Below, one piece after another: positions 1 to 8,102 of a stretch of DNA of 33,647 bases. The translations under genes and the position numbers were made by a program. Numbering within the stretch: position 1 is the first letter of the stretch; each line of letters begins with the position of its first letter. The stretch comes from JACVRW01 sp035650215 (GTDB lineage Bacteria > Actinomycetota > Thermoleophilia > Solirubrobacterales > Thermoleophilaceae): assembly GCA_035650215.1 (NCBI GenBank), contig DASRIC010000087.1, positions 1 to 33,647 on the forward strand. The letters run 5' to 3'. The notes beneath the pieces were generated by a model that did not search any database, had not been told where the DNA came from, and was given only the letters and a program-made list of their open reading frames with translations.

Positions 1-379
1 CCGCGGCCAGCTCGGATTCCTCGGGGCCGAACCCGATGTAGTTGCCGCCGCGGTCGGTGAACAGGTGGGCGGTGGCCCCGTAAACGAGCTGGTAGCCGCG
101 CTCCGCGACCTGCGGGAAGAAGCTCGCCACCACGCCCTTGCCCATCACGCGGCCGGTCACGGACACCTGCTGGAAGAAGACGTACCTGATGCCCTCGGAC
201 TCGATGAGCTTCGTGAGCTCCTCGATCTTCTCGCGCCGGCCCGGCGCGCCGCGGGCCTCCTCGAGCGTGGCGGGCGGCGCCACGGCACGGGGTGTCTCGA
301 GGACCGTCTCGACGGTGCCGCCGAAGGTTCCGTTCGCCCTGGCATCGACGGTCATGGCACCGTCAGTGGCTTCGCTCAT
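1..379 (-). CDS. Glutamine synthetase-like protein, N-terminal part only (runs off the left edge)
   Basis: The reading frame opens at ATG 379 after a strong ribosome site (GGAGGAGAGG directly upstream) and stays open to base 1, giving about 126 residues. After a roughly 45-residue leader of low complexity, it reads like the N-terminal beta-grasp domain of the glutamine synthetase superfamily: KIEELTKLIESEGIRYVFF, then VSVTGRVMGK, YGATAHLFTDRGGNYIGF. The catalytic barrel lies outside the window, so substrate cannot be judged. Family members ligate ammonia or an amine to the gamma-carboxyl of glutamate. It follows the GntR gene on the same strand but has its own promoter region (380-519) with a box shared with the mgd genes, so it probably belongs to the same regulon. 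It could be a second gamma-glutamylamide synthetase or an unrelated GS-like ligase. Confidence 0.8.
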   Translation of the reverse strand, partial: MSEATDGAMTVDARANGTFGGTVETVLETPRAVAPPATLEEARGAPGRREKIEELTKLIESEGIRYVFFQQVSVTGRVMGKGVVASFFPQVAERGYQLVYGATAHLFTDRGGNYIGFGPEESELAA

Positions 380-434
380 CCTCTCCTCCGGATGGGGGGT
401 TGGGCCGGCCGGGGGCCGTCCCCGGGGTGGCGCG

Positions 435-468
435 ACTATACCAGCGCTTTGAGCAAATTTGTATACAA
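435..468 (-). promoter_or_regulatory. Promoter and candidate GntR operator of the GS-like gene
   Basis: The 140-base stretch 380-519 has no gene. On the minus strand a -10 hexamer TATAGT lies at 435-440. No good -35 is seen; its place (about 458-463) is covered by an AT-rich box, plus-strand CAAATTTGTATACAA at 454-468, which contains a perfect 10-bp palindrome TTGTATACAA (459-468). TNGT-N2-ACNA half sites of this kind are typical of GntR-family operators, and the GntR gene ends at 520. A closely related box occurs at 8104-8118. Binding by this GntR is inference. Confidence 0.6.
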
Positions 469-519
469 CCGGAACGCCGCACCTAGGGCCCGCCCGGCCA
501 GGGCGCTACCGACGCGGAA

Positions 520-1350
520 CTACCGCGATCGGACGGCCGCAGCCCGCCCGATCGCCGGCACCGGCGGCACGTCCTCGAGCCACCGCATCACGTGGAGATC
601 GAGCGAGCGGGGCAGGAAGACGTCCACCGAATGCTCGAGGGGCGCGCCCTCGGCGTCGCAGGTCACGTGCTCGATCTCGAGCGCGGCGGTGGTCTCGCTG
701 ACCGCGAGGGCGATCCCGACCGGGTCGCGGCGCGTCACGAGGCTCGCCTTGATGTGCGCGCGCGTGTACGCCACGGGAAGGCCCGCCTTCAAGAGCTGGT
801 CGAGCACCATCTCGCCCGCCTCGAGGGACGCGCGCAGCCGGGCCGCGGAAGGCAGCGTGGCGTCGGGGTGCACCACATCGCGCATCCACGCGCCGGGGCG
901 CCCGTCGAGCAGCAGCACGCGCGTGAAGGTGGTGGCCGGCGCGCCCGGATCGGCATCGAACACCGCCGCCCGTTCCTGGCCGAGCGGCCGCTGCTCGATC
1001 GAGAGCTCGCCGAGCTCGATCTCGACCCCGCGCTGGCGGGCCAGCTCGGAGTAGGAGATGAGCTTCTCGAGTCCCTCGTCCAGCGCGGTCTGGGTGGCGC
1101 GGCCGACGTAGGTGCCGCTCCCCTGGCGCCGCACGATCTCGCCGCTCTCCTCCAGCCGCCGCAGCGCCGTGCGCAGCGTGCCGCGCGAGATGCCGAGCGC
1201 GGCCGACAGCTCCTGCTCGGGCGGCAGGCGGTCCCCGGGGCGGTGGCGGCCGGTCTGGAGCCAGCTCCGGAGCGCGTCCTCGGCGACGTCGACGAGGGAC
1301 TGCTTGCCCGGGCGAACCAGCGCGGCGGGGGGGTCGGCCGCTCCGCTCAT
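520..1350 (-). CDS. GntR-family regulator, HutC/UTRA type
   Basis: The protein has 276 residues from ATG 1350, two bases after the stop of fhs, so it is almost certainly co-transcribed with the methylamine genes. Residues about 18-85 form a GntR winged helix: ALRSWLQTGRHRPGDRLP, then the recognition region LGISRGTLRTALRRLEESG and the wing RRQGSGTYV. Residues about 105-255 fit a UTRA effector domain (FTRVLLLDGRPGAWM; ASLVTRRDPVGIALAV; EHSVDVFLP), the ligand-binding fold of the HutC subfamily. Such regulators usually repress a catabolic operon until a pathway metabolite binds UTRA. Here the ligand could be a pathway intermediate such as gamma-glutamylmethylamide or N-methylglutamate, which is inference. 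Candidate operators are at 454-468 and 8104-8118. Confidence 0.9.
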   Translation of the reverse strand: MSGAADPPAALVRPGKQSLVDVAEDALRSWLQTGRHRPGDRLPPEQELSAALGISRGTLRTALRRLEESGEIVRRQGSGTYVGRATQTALDEGLEKLISYSELARQRGVEIELGELSIEQRPLGQERAAVFDADPGAPATTFTRVLLLDGRPGAWMRDVVHPDATLPSAARLRASLEAGEMVLDQLLKAGLPVAYTRAHIKASLVTRRDPVGIALAVSETTAALEIEHVTCDAEGAPLEHSVDVFLPRSLDLHVMRWLEDVPPVPAIGRAAAVRSR

Positions 1351-1352
1351 GC

Positions 1353-3032
1353 TCAGAAGAGTCCCACGGTCCGCCCCTCGGCGTCGATGTCCACGTTGAA
1401 CGCCGCGGGCGTCTTGCCGAGGCCGGGCATCTGCTGGATGTCCCCGCACAGCGGCACGAGCCAGCCGGCGCCCGTGTAGGCGCGGATGTCCCGCACGGGC
1501 AGCTCGAAGTCCTCGGGGGCGCCCAGCAGGGCCGGGTCGGCCGAGAGCGAGAGGTGCGTCTTCGCCATGCAGATCGGGAGCCTGTCGAGCCCGTCTTCGT
1601 GGTACTGGCGGATCTTGCGCTGGGCGTCGAGGTAGAAGATCACGTCCTTCGCGCCGTACACCTTGCGCGCGACCTTGCAGATCTTCTGGTCGATCGGGTC
1701 GTCGTCGTCGTAGATGAAGCTGAAGTTGCCCGGCTGCTCGCAGGCGTCGGCCACCGCCTCCGCGAGGGCCGCCGCACCTTCGCCGCCGCGAGCGAAGCCG
1801 TCGTTCACCTCGGCGCCGTGCGCGCCCGCCTCGAGGGCCATGCGGCGCACGAACTCGACCTCGTCGTCGGTGTCCCCGGGCCGGCGGTTCACGGCCACGA
1901 CGCAGGGCAGGCCGAAGGTGGCCACGATGCCGAGGTGACGGCGCAGGTTCGCGAAGCCCTCCTCGAGGGCCGTCATCGCCTTCGCCGAGTCCACCCGCGG
2001 ATCGTCCTCGATGCCGCCGTGGTGCTTGAGCGCGCGGACCGTGGCAACGAGCACCACGGCGCTCGGCGTCAAGCCCCCCTTGCGGCAGACGATGTCGAAG
2101 AACTTCTCCATGCCCATGTCGGAGCCGAAGCCGGACTCGGTGATCACGTAGTCGCTGAGCTTCTGGCCGATCAGGTCGGCCACGAGCGAGGAGTTGCCGT
2201 GCGCGATGTTCGCGAACGGCCCCGCGTGCATCAAGCAGGGCTGCCCCTCGAGGGTCTGGATCAAGTTGGGCTTGAGCGCGTCCTTCAGCAGGACGGTCAT
2301 CGCGCCGGCCGCCCCCAGGTCCTCCGCCGTGACCGGCTTGCCGCCGTCGAAGGAGTGCGCGACCGTGATCGCGCCGAGCCGCGCGCGCAGGTCGTGCAGG
2401 TCGCGCGCCACGGCCAGGATCGCCATCACCTCGGAGGCGGCCGTGATGTCGAAGCCGGTCTCGCGCGGATAGCCGTTGGCCCGGCCGCCGAGGCCAAGCG
2501 TCACGTCGCGGAGCGCCCGGTCGTTCATGTCGAGCGCGCGTTTCCAGCCCACCCGCAATGCGTCGATCTTGTGCGGGTTGCCGTGCAGGATCGACGCGTC
2601 GAGCAGCGCCGCCAGGAGGTTGTTGGCAGCGCCGATTGCGTGGATGTCGCCGGTGAAGTGGAGGTTCAGGTCCTCCATCGGCACCACCTGGGTCATGCCG
2701 CCGCCTGCGGCGCCGCCCTTGATACCGAACACCGGTCCGAGCGAGGGCTCGCGCAGGCACAGGAGCGGCTCCTTGCCGATGTGCCCAAGGCCCTGGGTGA
2801 GCCCGACCGCCGTGGTCGTCTTGCCCTCGCCCGCCTTGGTGGGCGTCACGCCGGCGACGCACACGATCTTGCCGTCCGGCGCGTCGCTCATGCGGTCGAG
2901 CACGTCGAGCGACACCTTGGCCTTGAAGCGGCCGTAGGGCTCGAACTCGTCAGGGGTCAGGCCGGTGCGCTCCGCGATCGTCTCGATCGGAAGGAGCTCC
3001 GCTTCCTGCGCAATCTCCAGGCTGCTCTTCAT
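1353..3032 (-). CDS. fhs: Formate-tetrahydrofolate ligase
   Basis: This 559-residue protein has the family's usual length. It ligates formate to tetrahydrofolate with ATP, giving 10-formyl-THF, and can run in reverse to make ATP and formate. The diagnostic nucleotide loop TPTKAGEGKTTT is at residues 63-74, followed by LREPSLGPVFGIKGGAAGGG and the folate-side motif TGDIHAIGAANNLLAALLD. ATG 3032 is preceded by GGAGGAG and lies 13 bases after the stop of the beta-subunit gene. The place directly behind an N-methyl dehydrogenase that delivers its methyl carbon as methylene-THF suggests that fhs drains that C1 unit to formate with ATP gain, or recaptures formate. The methylene-THF dehydrogenase/cyclohydrolase (folD) needed between the two is not in the window. 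Confidence 0.97.
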   Translation of the reverse strand: MKSSLEIAQEAELLPIETIAERTGLTPDEFEPYGRFKAKVSLDVLDRMSDAPDGKIVCVAGVTPTKAGEGKTTTAVGLTQGLGHIGKEPLLCLREPSLGPVFGIKGGAAGGGMTQVVPMEDLNLHFTGDIHAIGAANNLLAALLDASILHGNPHKIDALRVGWKRALDMNDRALRDVTLGLGGRANGYPRETGFDITAASEVMAILAVARDLHDLRARLGAITVAHSFDGGKPVTAEDLGAAGAMTVLLKDALKPNLIQTLEGQPCLMHAGPFANIAHGNSSLVADLIGQKLSDYVITESGFGSDMGMEKFFDIVCRKGGLTPSAVVLVATVRALKHHGGIEDDPRVDSAKAMTALEEGFANLRRHLGIVATFGLPCVVAVNRRPGDTDDEVEFVRRMALEAGAHGAEVNDGFARGGEGAAALAEAVADACEQPGNFSFIYDDDDPIDQKICKVARKVYGAKDVIFYLDAQRKIRQYHEDGLDRLPICMAKTHLSLSADPALLGAPEDFELPVRDIRAYTGAGWLVPLCGDIQQMPGLGKTPAAFNVDIDAEGRTVGLF

Positions 3033-3045
3033 CGAATCTCCTCCA

Positions 3046-4263
3046 TCAATGGCTCACCGCCGCGGCGGCCAGCTCGGATACAAGCTTGTCCTCGTAGAAG
3101 CGCTCGAGCGCAAACGGGGCGATCAGCTCCGGCGTGGCGCCCGTGGCCGCGAGCTCCGCGAGCGTCTTGCCGACGATCGGCGCCGCCTTGAAGCCGTACG
3201 TGCCCCAGCCCGAGCTCACGTGGAAGTTGTCCACCTCGGTCTTGCCGAGGATCGGACTGTAGTCGGGACTGAGGTCACATAGTCCCGCCCATGAGCGCAG
3301 CAGGCGCGCCCGCTCGAGCTGCGGGAACAGCTCGAGCGTGTGGCGGCTGACCTCCTGCAGGAAGTTGAGCGTGCCCTGCATCCGGTAGGTGGTCCAGGGC
3401 TCGATCTCCGCGCCCATCAGGAACTCGCCGCGGTCGGTCTGCGAGATGTAGACGTGCATCTGCGATGACACGATCACCACGTCGAGCAGCGGCTTCATCG
3501 GCTCGGTCACGCAGGCCTGGAGGATGTGGGTGGTGATCGGCATGTCCACGCCGGCCATGTCCGAGATCAGGGAGCTCCAGCCGGCCGTGCAGTTGAGCAC
3601 CGTGCCCGCCTTCACGCGGCCGCGATTGGTCTGGACGGCATGGACGCGCCCGTTCTGGCGCTCGATCCCGGTGACCTCGGTGTAGGGGTGGATCTCGGCG
3701 CCGCCTCTGTCGGCGCCACGGGCGAGGCCCCAGACCACCGCGTCGTGGCGGATCACGCCGCCGGGCGGGTGGTAGAGCGCGCCCTGGATCGGATAGACCG
3801 CGTGCGGGTTGTCGACCTGCATCGCCGGCGCGAGCTCCTTGATCTCGGCCGGGTAGATCAGCCGCGAGTCGATGCCGTGCAGGCGGTTGACCTCGGCGCG
3901 ATTCGCCATCACGAACATCGCCCGGTCCGAGTGGGCGAGCGTGAGGTGGCCGTTCTGCGAGAACAGCAGGTTGAAGCCGAGCTCGGCGCTGAGGCCCTCG
4001 TAGAGCTTCACGGACGCGTCGTAGAAGCGCGCGCCCTCGGGCGTCTTGTAGTTCGAGCGGAGGATCGTGGTGTTGCGCCCGGCGGCGCCCGAGCCGATGT
4101 AGCTCTTCTCGAGGATCGCGACGTCCTCGACGCCGTGGTCTCGTGCGAGGTAGTAGGCGGCGGCGAGTCCGTGCGCGCCGCCGCCGATGATCACCACGTC
4201 GTACGAGTCCTTGAGCTCGCCCGCCTTGCGCCACATCCGGCGGGTGCGGAACAGGTCACGCAT
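3046..4263 (-). CDS. mgdA: N-methylglutamate dehydrogenase / sarcosine oxidase beta-like subunit (flavoprotein)
   Basis: The 405-residue protein starts at ATG 4263, overlapping the end of the gamma-subunit gene by 8 bases; this matches the SoxB family length. A FAD Rossmann motif VVIIGGGAHGLAAAYYLA is at residues 23-40, followed by the SoxB signature SGAAGRNTTILRSNY (58-72). His173 in GGVIRHDAVVWG corresponds to the histidine that covalently holds FMN between alpha and beta subunits in heterotetrameric sarcosine oxidase. The C-terminus has GWGTYGFKAAPIVGKTLAEL. This subunit oxidises the N-methyl amino acid. The neighbouring mgsABC and gmaS-like genes favour N-methylglutamate over sarcosine as substrate, but sequence alone cannot exclude sarcosine or another N-methyl amino acid. 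Confidence 0.85.
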   Translation of the reverse strand: MRDLFRTRRMWRKAGELKDSYDVVIIGGGAHGLAAAYYLARDHGVEDVAILEKSYIGSGAAGRNTTILRSNYKTPEGARFYDASVKLYEGLSAELGFNLLFSQNGHLTLAHSDRAMFVMANRAEVNRLHGIDSRLIYPAEIKELAPAMQVDNPHAVYPIQGALYHPPGGVIRHDAVVWGLARGADRGGAEIHPYTEVTGIERQNGRVHAVQTNRGRVKAGTVLNCTAGWSSLISDMAGVDMPITTHILQACVTEPMKPLLDVVIVSSQMHVYISQTDRGEFLMGAEIEPWTTYRMQGTLNFLQEVSRHTLELFPQLERARLLRSWAGLCDLSPDYSPILGKTEVDNFHVSSGWGTYGFKAAPIVGKTLAELAATGATPELIAPFALERFYEDKLVSELAAAAVSH

Positions 4264-4933
4264 GGACGGTGGCCCCCTCGAGCGCGTCGACGCCCACCGG
4301 GGCGCCGCCAAGAGACGCGCAGGCGTCTGCCACAACCGTCCACATGTAGCGCCCGAGCGCGGCGCCGAAGAGCATCAGGTAGCGCTCCTCGTCCTGGCGC
4401 AGGACCGCGCCCGGCCCGCGCGCCACCGAGCCCGGCCGGAAGCCGTGCACCGGCGTGACGTTCGGGCGCAGGTCGAGGGCGGTGAAACGCGCGAACACCT
4501 CGCGGGCGAGCGGGCCCGCGATCGTGAGCGCGCCGAGCACGGACGTCATCTCGATCACGCTTGTGAGCCGCCCGGCCGCGCGCGCCTCCTCCTCGAGGCG
4601 CTCGACGAGCGCGGCGGTCCGGCCCGGCTCGCACAACACGATCGCCCGCTCGTGCGTGTAGGGGCACCACCAGGCGCCGTCCACCAGCCGCGCACGGCCG
4701 AGCTCGAGCTGCTCGCCGATCTCTCCCTGGAGCTCGATCTTGCCGAGGTACGAACTGTCCGCGAAGCCGACCGAGCCGCGGAGGCGCTCGCGCTCGGCCT
4801 CCTCGCCGTCGAAGCTCACCGCCACGTTCCAGCCGTCGCGCTGCTCGAGCCGCGCCCCCGCGGCGAGCGCCTCGCGCTCCATCGGCGAGCGCGCGACGGC
4901 GCCGGGACCTGTCGAGAGGAACTCGAAGCTCAC
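4256..4933 (-). CDS. mgdD: N-methylglutamate dehydrogenase / sarcosine oxidase gamma-like subunit
   Basis: The 225-residue frame starts at GTG 4933, whose bases overlap the TGA of the alpha-subunit gene (GTGA), and ends at 4256 inside the beta-subunit gene, so the three are translationally coupled. The sequence is GcvT-like: GSVGFADSSYLGKIELQG near residue 55, WWCPYTHERAIVLCE, TSVLGALTIAGPLAREVFAR, and a late FGAALGRYMWTVVADA, as in SoxG. In the family the gamma subunit is a structural member of the heterotetramer without its own cofactor. An open frame continues far upstream in this phase but is only a high-GC shadow of the alpha gene. Confidence 0.82.
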   Translation of the reverse strand: MSFEFLSTGPGAVARSPMEREALAAGARLEQRDGWNVAVSFDGEEAERERLRGSVGFADSSYLGKIELQGEIGEQLELGRARLVDGAWWCPYTHERAIVLCEPGRTAALVERLEEEARAAGRLTSVIEMTSVLGALTIAGPLAREVFARFTALDLRPNVTPVHGFRPGSVARGPGAVLRQDEERYLMLFGAALGRYMWTVVADACASLGGAPVGVDALEGATVHA

Positions 4934-7809
4934 GAGCGCAGCACCTCTCCGTCGGGGTCGTAGAAGGGCCGGGTGACCACCTCGGCCTCCAACCGCTTGC
5001 CCTCGTCCGAGATCGTGACCCGCTCGCCGTCCTTGGCCAGCGCCGCGGGCACCCAGGCCATGCCGATCACGCCGCCGAGCTGCGGCGAGTGGCGCGCGCT
5101 CGTGACCTGGCCCATCGGCGACCCGTCGAGGGGCATCACCACGGCGCCCTCGGTGGGCACGTGGCCGTTGGCCACGCGGAAGCCCACGAGCGCGGTCTCG
5201 GGCGGGTCCTCGGCAAAGCGCTCGAGCGCCCACTTGCCGATGAACGCCTGCTCCTTGTCGAGCTTCACGATCCAGGGCATCGCGGCGCCGAACGGGTTCG
5301 ACTCCGAGTCCGTGTCCTGGCCCACGAGGATGTGCATCTTCTGTAGGCGCAGCAGCCGCTGTGGCTCGAGGCCGAAGGGCCGGATCCCGTGCGGGGCGCC
5401 GGCACGGAGCAGCGCGTCCCAGAGGTCCTCGCCGTGCGCCGCGGCGTAGTGGATCTCGTAGCCCACCTCGCCCACGAAGCCGATCCGCAGGATGAGGCAG
5501 GGCACACCGGCCACCGCGGCGCGCTTGCCGTCGAGGTAGGTGAACGCGTCGGCCGAGCAGTCGAGCTCCGTGAGGCCCTGGACGATCTCGCGCGCGCGGG
5601 GGCCGGCGAGGTTCACGGCCGAGAGCCCCTGGGTCACGTCGGTGATGTGCACGTCGAGGCCCCAGTCGGCGAGCCACCAGGTAAACCACTCGTAGATGGC
5701 GCCCGCGCCGCTCGACGTGGTGGTCACGTAGAACGCGTCGTCGTCCAGCCGGCAGATCGTGCCGTCGTCGGTGATCCGGCCGGCGTCGCTCGCGATCACG
5801 CCGTAGCGGATCCTGCCCGGCTTGAGGTTCGAGAAGCGATTCGGGTACAGCCGGTCGAGAAACTCGCCGGCGTCGGGGCCGCGCACGATCAGCTTGCCGA
5901 GCGTCGACACGTCGATCAGCCCGGCGGCCTCGTGCACCGCGAGCGCCTCGCCGCGCGGGTCGCCGTAGTCGTAGGCGCGGCGCCAGTCGCCGGCCCAGAG
6001 CACGTTGGCGCCCAGCTCGCGGTGGCGGCCGTGGATCGACGAGCGCTTGGCGGGCTCGAAGGGACGGCCGGCGAGCGCGCCCATCGGCACGGCGTGCCAG
6101 GGCGGGCGCGCGGTGGTGGTGCCCACGTCGGCCAGGCTGGTGCCGGTCTCCTCCGCCATCAGGCGCACCGCGGGCAGCAGGCACATGCGGCCCTGGCAGG
6201 GGCCCATCGTGGCGGTGGTGTAGCGCTTGGAGAGCTCGATCGAGTCGTAACCCTCCTTGACGCTCAGATGGATGTCCTTGCTCGTCACGTCCTCGCACAG
6301 GCAGGCGAAGCACTTGCCGCGGCGCTCGCTCGTGACCGGCGGCGGCACGGCGTTGCCGGCGGCGGCCCAGCCGTTCGGCCCGGCCGGCTTCGCCCGCTCC
6401 CGCTCGGCCGCGGCGCGCGACGCCTCGTCGCCGAAGCCGAGCGCGTGCGCGGCGTCTGCGCCCGCGAGCGCGCCCGAGCCCTCGGCGGCCGCGAGCTCGC
6501 CCACGCCCGCCACCTCGCCCGCGGCGAGCACGCCGCTCGGGACGTGCGTGAGAGCGAAGTGGCCGCGCCGCTCGTCGTAGCCGGTGCGGGCTCCCGCCTG
6601 CGACAGCAGCGAGGTGGCCGGCGCACTGCCGCCGGAGACCACCAGCAGGTCGCAGCCAAGGGTCCTCTCGCCCGCGCCGTCGTCCGAGCCGGGCCGCCCG
6701 AGGATCACGCCGTCCAGCTGACCGCGCCCGCGCGCCTCGAGCACGGTGCTCCCGCGCATCAGCGGGATGTTCCGGCGCTGGAGCAGCTTCGCCGCGTCCC
6801 CTCGCGAACCACCGTGCGGTCGCAGGTCCGCGACGCAGGCAATCTCGACGCCGGCCTCGCGTAGCGCGAGGGCGGCGTTCAGCCCACGGTCGCATACGGC
6901 CGCCACCACCGCCCGCGTGCCGGGCTTGACCGCGTACAGCTCCACCAGCCGCAGCGCGCCGCCCGAGAGCATCACGCCCGGCAGGTCGTTGCCCGGGAAC
7001 AGGAGCGGCTGCTCGATCGCGCCGCTCGCCACCACGAGCTGCGCCGCTCGCACCTGGTGGAGCGTGTCGCCCTGCCAGACCGGCACCAGGCCGTCGAAGG
7101 TGCCCAGCGCGGGGGCGTTCTGGAGCAGCTCCACGCCGGCGGCGCGCGCCCGCCCGGCGAGCTCGCGAGCGTAGTCGCGGCCGCCCTCGGCGAGCAGCCG
7201 CCCCCCGGGCTCGGGGCCCTCGTCGGCCAGCACCACGTCCGCGCCGAGCTCCGCGGCCGCCGTGGCCGCAGACAGGCCCGCCGCGCCGCCGCCCACTACG
7301 AGCACGTCCGCGTGGCGGCGCCGGTACTCGGTCTGCCACTCGCGCTCCGGCTGCGACTTGCGAAGACGGCCGAGACCGGCTGCGTGGCGCAGCACCTTCT
7401 CGTACAGCGGCCACAGGCGCCGCGGGCGGATGAACGTCTTGTAGTAGAAACCGGGGGGCGTGAACGGCCCGCCGAACCTGTCGGTGGCGTTCATCACGTC
7501 CAGCTCGAGCGACGGCTGCGCGTTCATGTGCATAACCTGCATGCCCTCGCGCACCGGCTCGGTGCAGGCGCGCACGCCGGGCGCGTCGTCGACCTGAACG
7601 AGGCAGTTGGGGCACTGACCGGCGCAGCACATGAGTCCGCGGCGGCGGTGGTACTTGAAGCTGCGCGAGAAGGTGCGCTGGCCGGCGGCGAACAGCGCCG
7701 AGCCGATCGTGTCGCCCTCGTAGGCGCCCACCTCGCGGCCGTCGAAAGTGAACGTGAGGCTGCGGCCGCGATCGATGCGCTCGCCGTCGCGCTCGGGCAG
7801 CCGGCTCAC
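4930..7809 (-). CDS. mgdC: N-methylglutamate dehydrogenase / sarcosine oxidase alpha-like subunit with extra Fe-S cysteines
   Basis: The 959-residue protein starts at GTG 7809, overlapping the TGA of the delta gene (GTGA). Domains in order are: an N-terminal Fer2_4-type domain with cysteines 61, 62, 66, 69 and 82 (RGLMCCAGQCPNCLV, GVRACTEPV); a dinucleotide-binding domain with VLVVGGGAAGLSAATAAAEL from residue 169; a BFD-like segment with cysteines 500, 503, 505, 538 and 543 (KCFACLCEDVTSKDI, MGPCQGRMC); and a GcvT-type tetrahydrofolate-binding region from about 570 (GLIDVSTLGKLIVRGPD; FVGEVGYEIHY). The folate part takes the methyl carbon as methylene-THF. Classical oxygen-using SoxA proteins have the same fold but, as I recall them, lack these cysteines. 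This points to a dehydrogenase passing electrons through [2Fe-2S] clusters; that is inference. Confidence 0.87.
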   Translation of the reverse strand: MSRLPERDGERIDRGRSLTFTFDGREVGAYEGDTIGSALFAAGQRTFSRSFKYHRRRGLMCCAGQCPNCLVQVDDAPGVRACTEPVREGMQVMHMNAQPSLELDVMNATDRFGGPFTPPGFYYKTFIRPRRLWPLYEKVLRHAAGLGRLRKSQPEREWQTEYRRRHADVLVVGGGAAGLSAATAAAELGADVVLADEGPEPGGRLLAEGGRDYARELAGRARAAGVELLQNAPALGTFDGLVPVWQGDTLHQVRAAQLVVASGAIEQPLLFPGNDLPGVMLSGGALRLVELYAVKPGTRAVVAAVCDRGLNAALALREAGVEIACVADLRPHGGSRGDAAKLLQRRNIPLMRGSTVLEARGRGQLDGVILGRPGSDDGAGERTLGCDLLVVSGGSAPATSLLSQAGARTGYDERRGHFALTHVPSGVLAAGEVAGVGELAAAEGSGALAGADAAHALGFGDEASRAAAERERAKPAGPNGWAAAGNAVPPPVTSERRGKCFACLCEDVTSKDIHLSVKEGYDSIELSKRYTTATMGPCQGRMCLLPAVRLMAEETGTSLADVGTTTARPPWHAVPMGALAGRPFEPAKRSSIHGRHRELGANVLWAGDWRRAYDYGDPRGEALAVHEAAGLIDVSTLGKLIVRGPDAGEFLDRLYPNRFSNLKPGRIRYGVIASDAGRITDDGTICRLDDDAFYVTTTSSGAGAIYEWFTWWLADWGLDVHITDVTQGLSAVNLAGPRAREIVQGLTELDCSADAFTYLDGKRAAVAGVPCLILRIGFVGEVGYEIHYAAAHGEDLWDALLRAGAPHGIRPFGLEPQRLLRLQKMHILVGQDTDSESNPFGAAMPWIVKLDKEQAFIGKWALERFAEDPPETALVGFRVANGHVPTEGAVVMPLDGSPMGQVTSARHSPQLGGVIGMAWVPAALAKDGERVTISDEGKRLEAEVVTRPFYDPDGEVLRS

Positions 7810-8066
7810 GCGCCGGCCTCCGGCAGCTCCGTGAGCAGCACCTCGTTCGTGCGCGTGTCGCGCTCGGCGTAGAACCAGGCGCCGCAGCCCGAGCGGTGGA
7901 CCCACCACTCGCGCTGAACGCCGGCCACGTTGCGGCGGAAGTAGTTGTACTCGCCGAGCTCGCGCGCGGACGGCGCAGCGACCGGTCGCGGGTTCACCTC
8001 GCCCCCGAATCCGAAGTCGGTGACCTCACGCGGGCCGCAGTTTGGACAGGTCAGGACGTAGGACAC
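7806..8066 (-). CDS. mgdB: N-methylglutamate dehydrogenase / sarcosine oxidase delta-like subunit (zinc protein)
   Basis: This 86-residue protein starts at GTG 8066. Its first residues VSYVLTCPNCGPREV match the usual beginning of SoxD; the frame is open further upstream but there it covers the promoter and the end of mgsC. Zinc ligands are visible as Cys7, Cys10, His57 and Cys61 (CPNC; HRSGC), the pattern known in the delta subunit. NYFRRNVAGVQREWWVHRSG is typical of the family. No clear Shine-Dalgarno site precedes the GTG. It is the first of four coupled subunit genes and probably the first gene read from the promoter at 8103-8131. Confidence 0.85.
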   Translation of the reverse strand: MSYVLTCPNCGPREVTDFGFGGEVNPRPVAAPSARELGEYNYFRRNVAGVQREWWVHRSGCGAWFYAERDTRTNEVLLTELPEAGA

Positions 8067-8102
8067 GAAAGAGTTCAAGCGCCGAGGGGGGTCGGCACGG
8101 CG

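Noticed and set aside
1554..3191. A 545-codon open frame on the plus strand opposite fhs, and similar long open frames opposite other genes (for example 5389-6864 and 8042-9502).
   Set aside because: High GC leaves few stop codons on the opposite strand. These translations are rich in Arg, Ala, His and Val without domain motifs, while the minus-strand genes match known families over full length.
4934..7630. A very long open frame continuous with the gamma-subunit gene, which could be read as a 1124-residue protein.
   Set aside because: Upstream of 4933 it is an Arg/Gly-rich shadow of the alpha-subunit gene; only the part from GTG 4933 has gamma-subunit sequence and normal family length.
3046..8066. 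Plain heterotetrameric sarcosine oxidase as the name of the four-subunit enzyme.
   Set aside because: Possible by fold, but the adjacent split glutamate synthase, gmaS-like ligase and the Fe-S cysteines favour N-methylglutamate dehydrogenase. Kept as an alternative in the entries.
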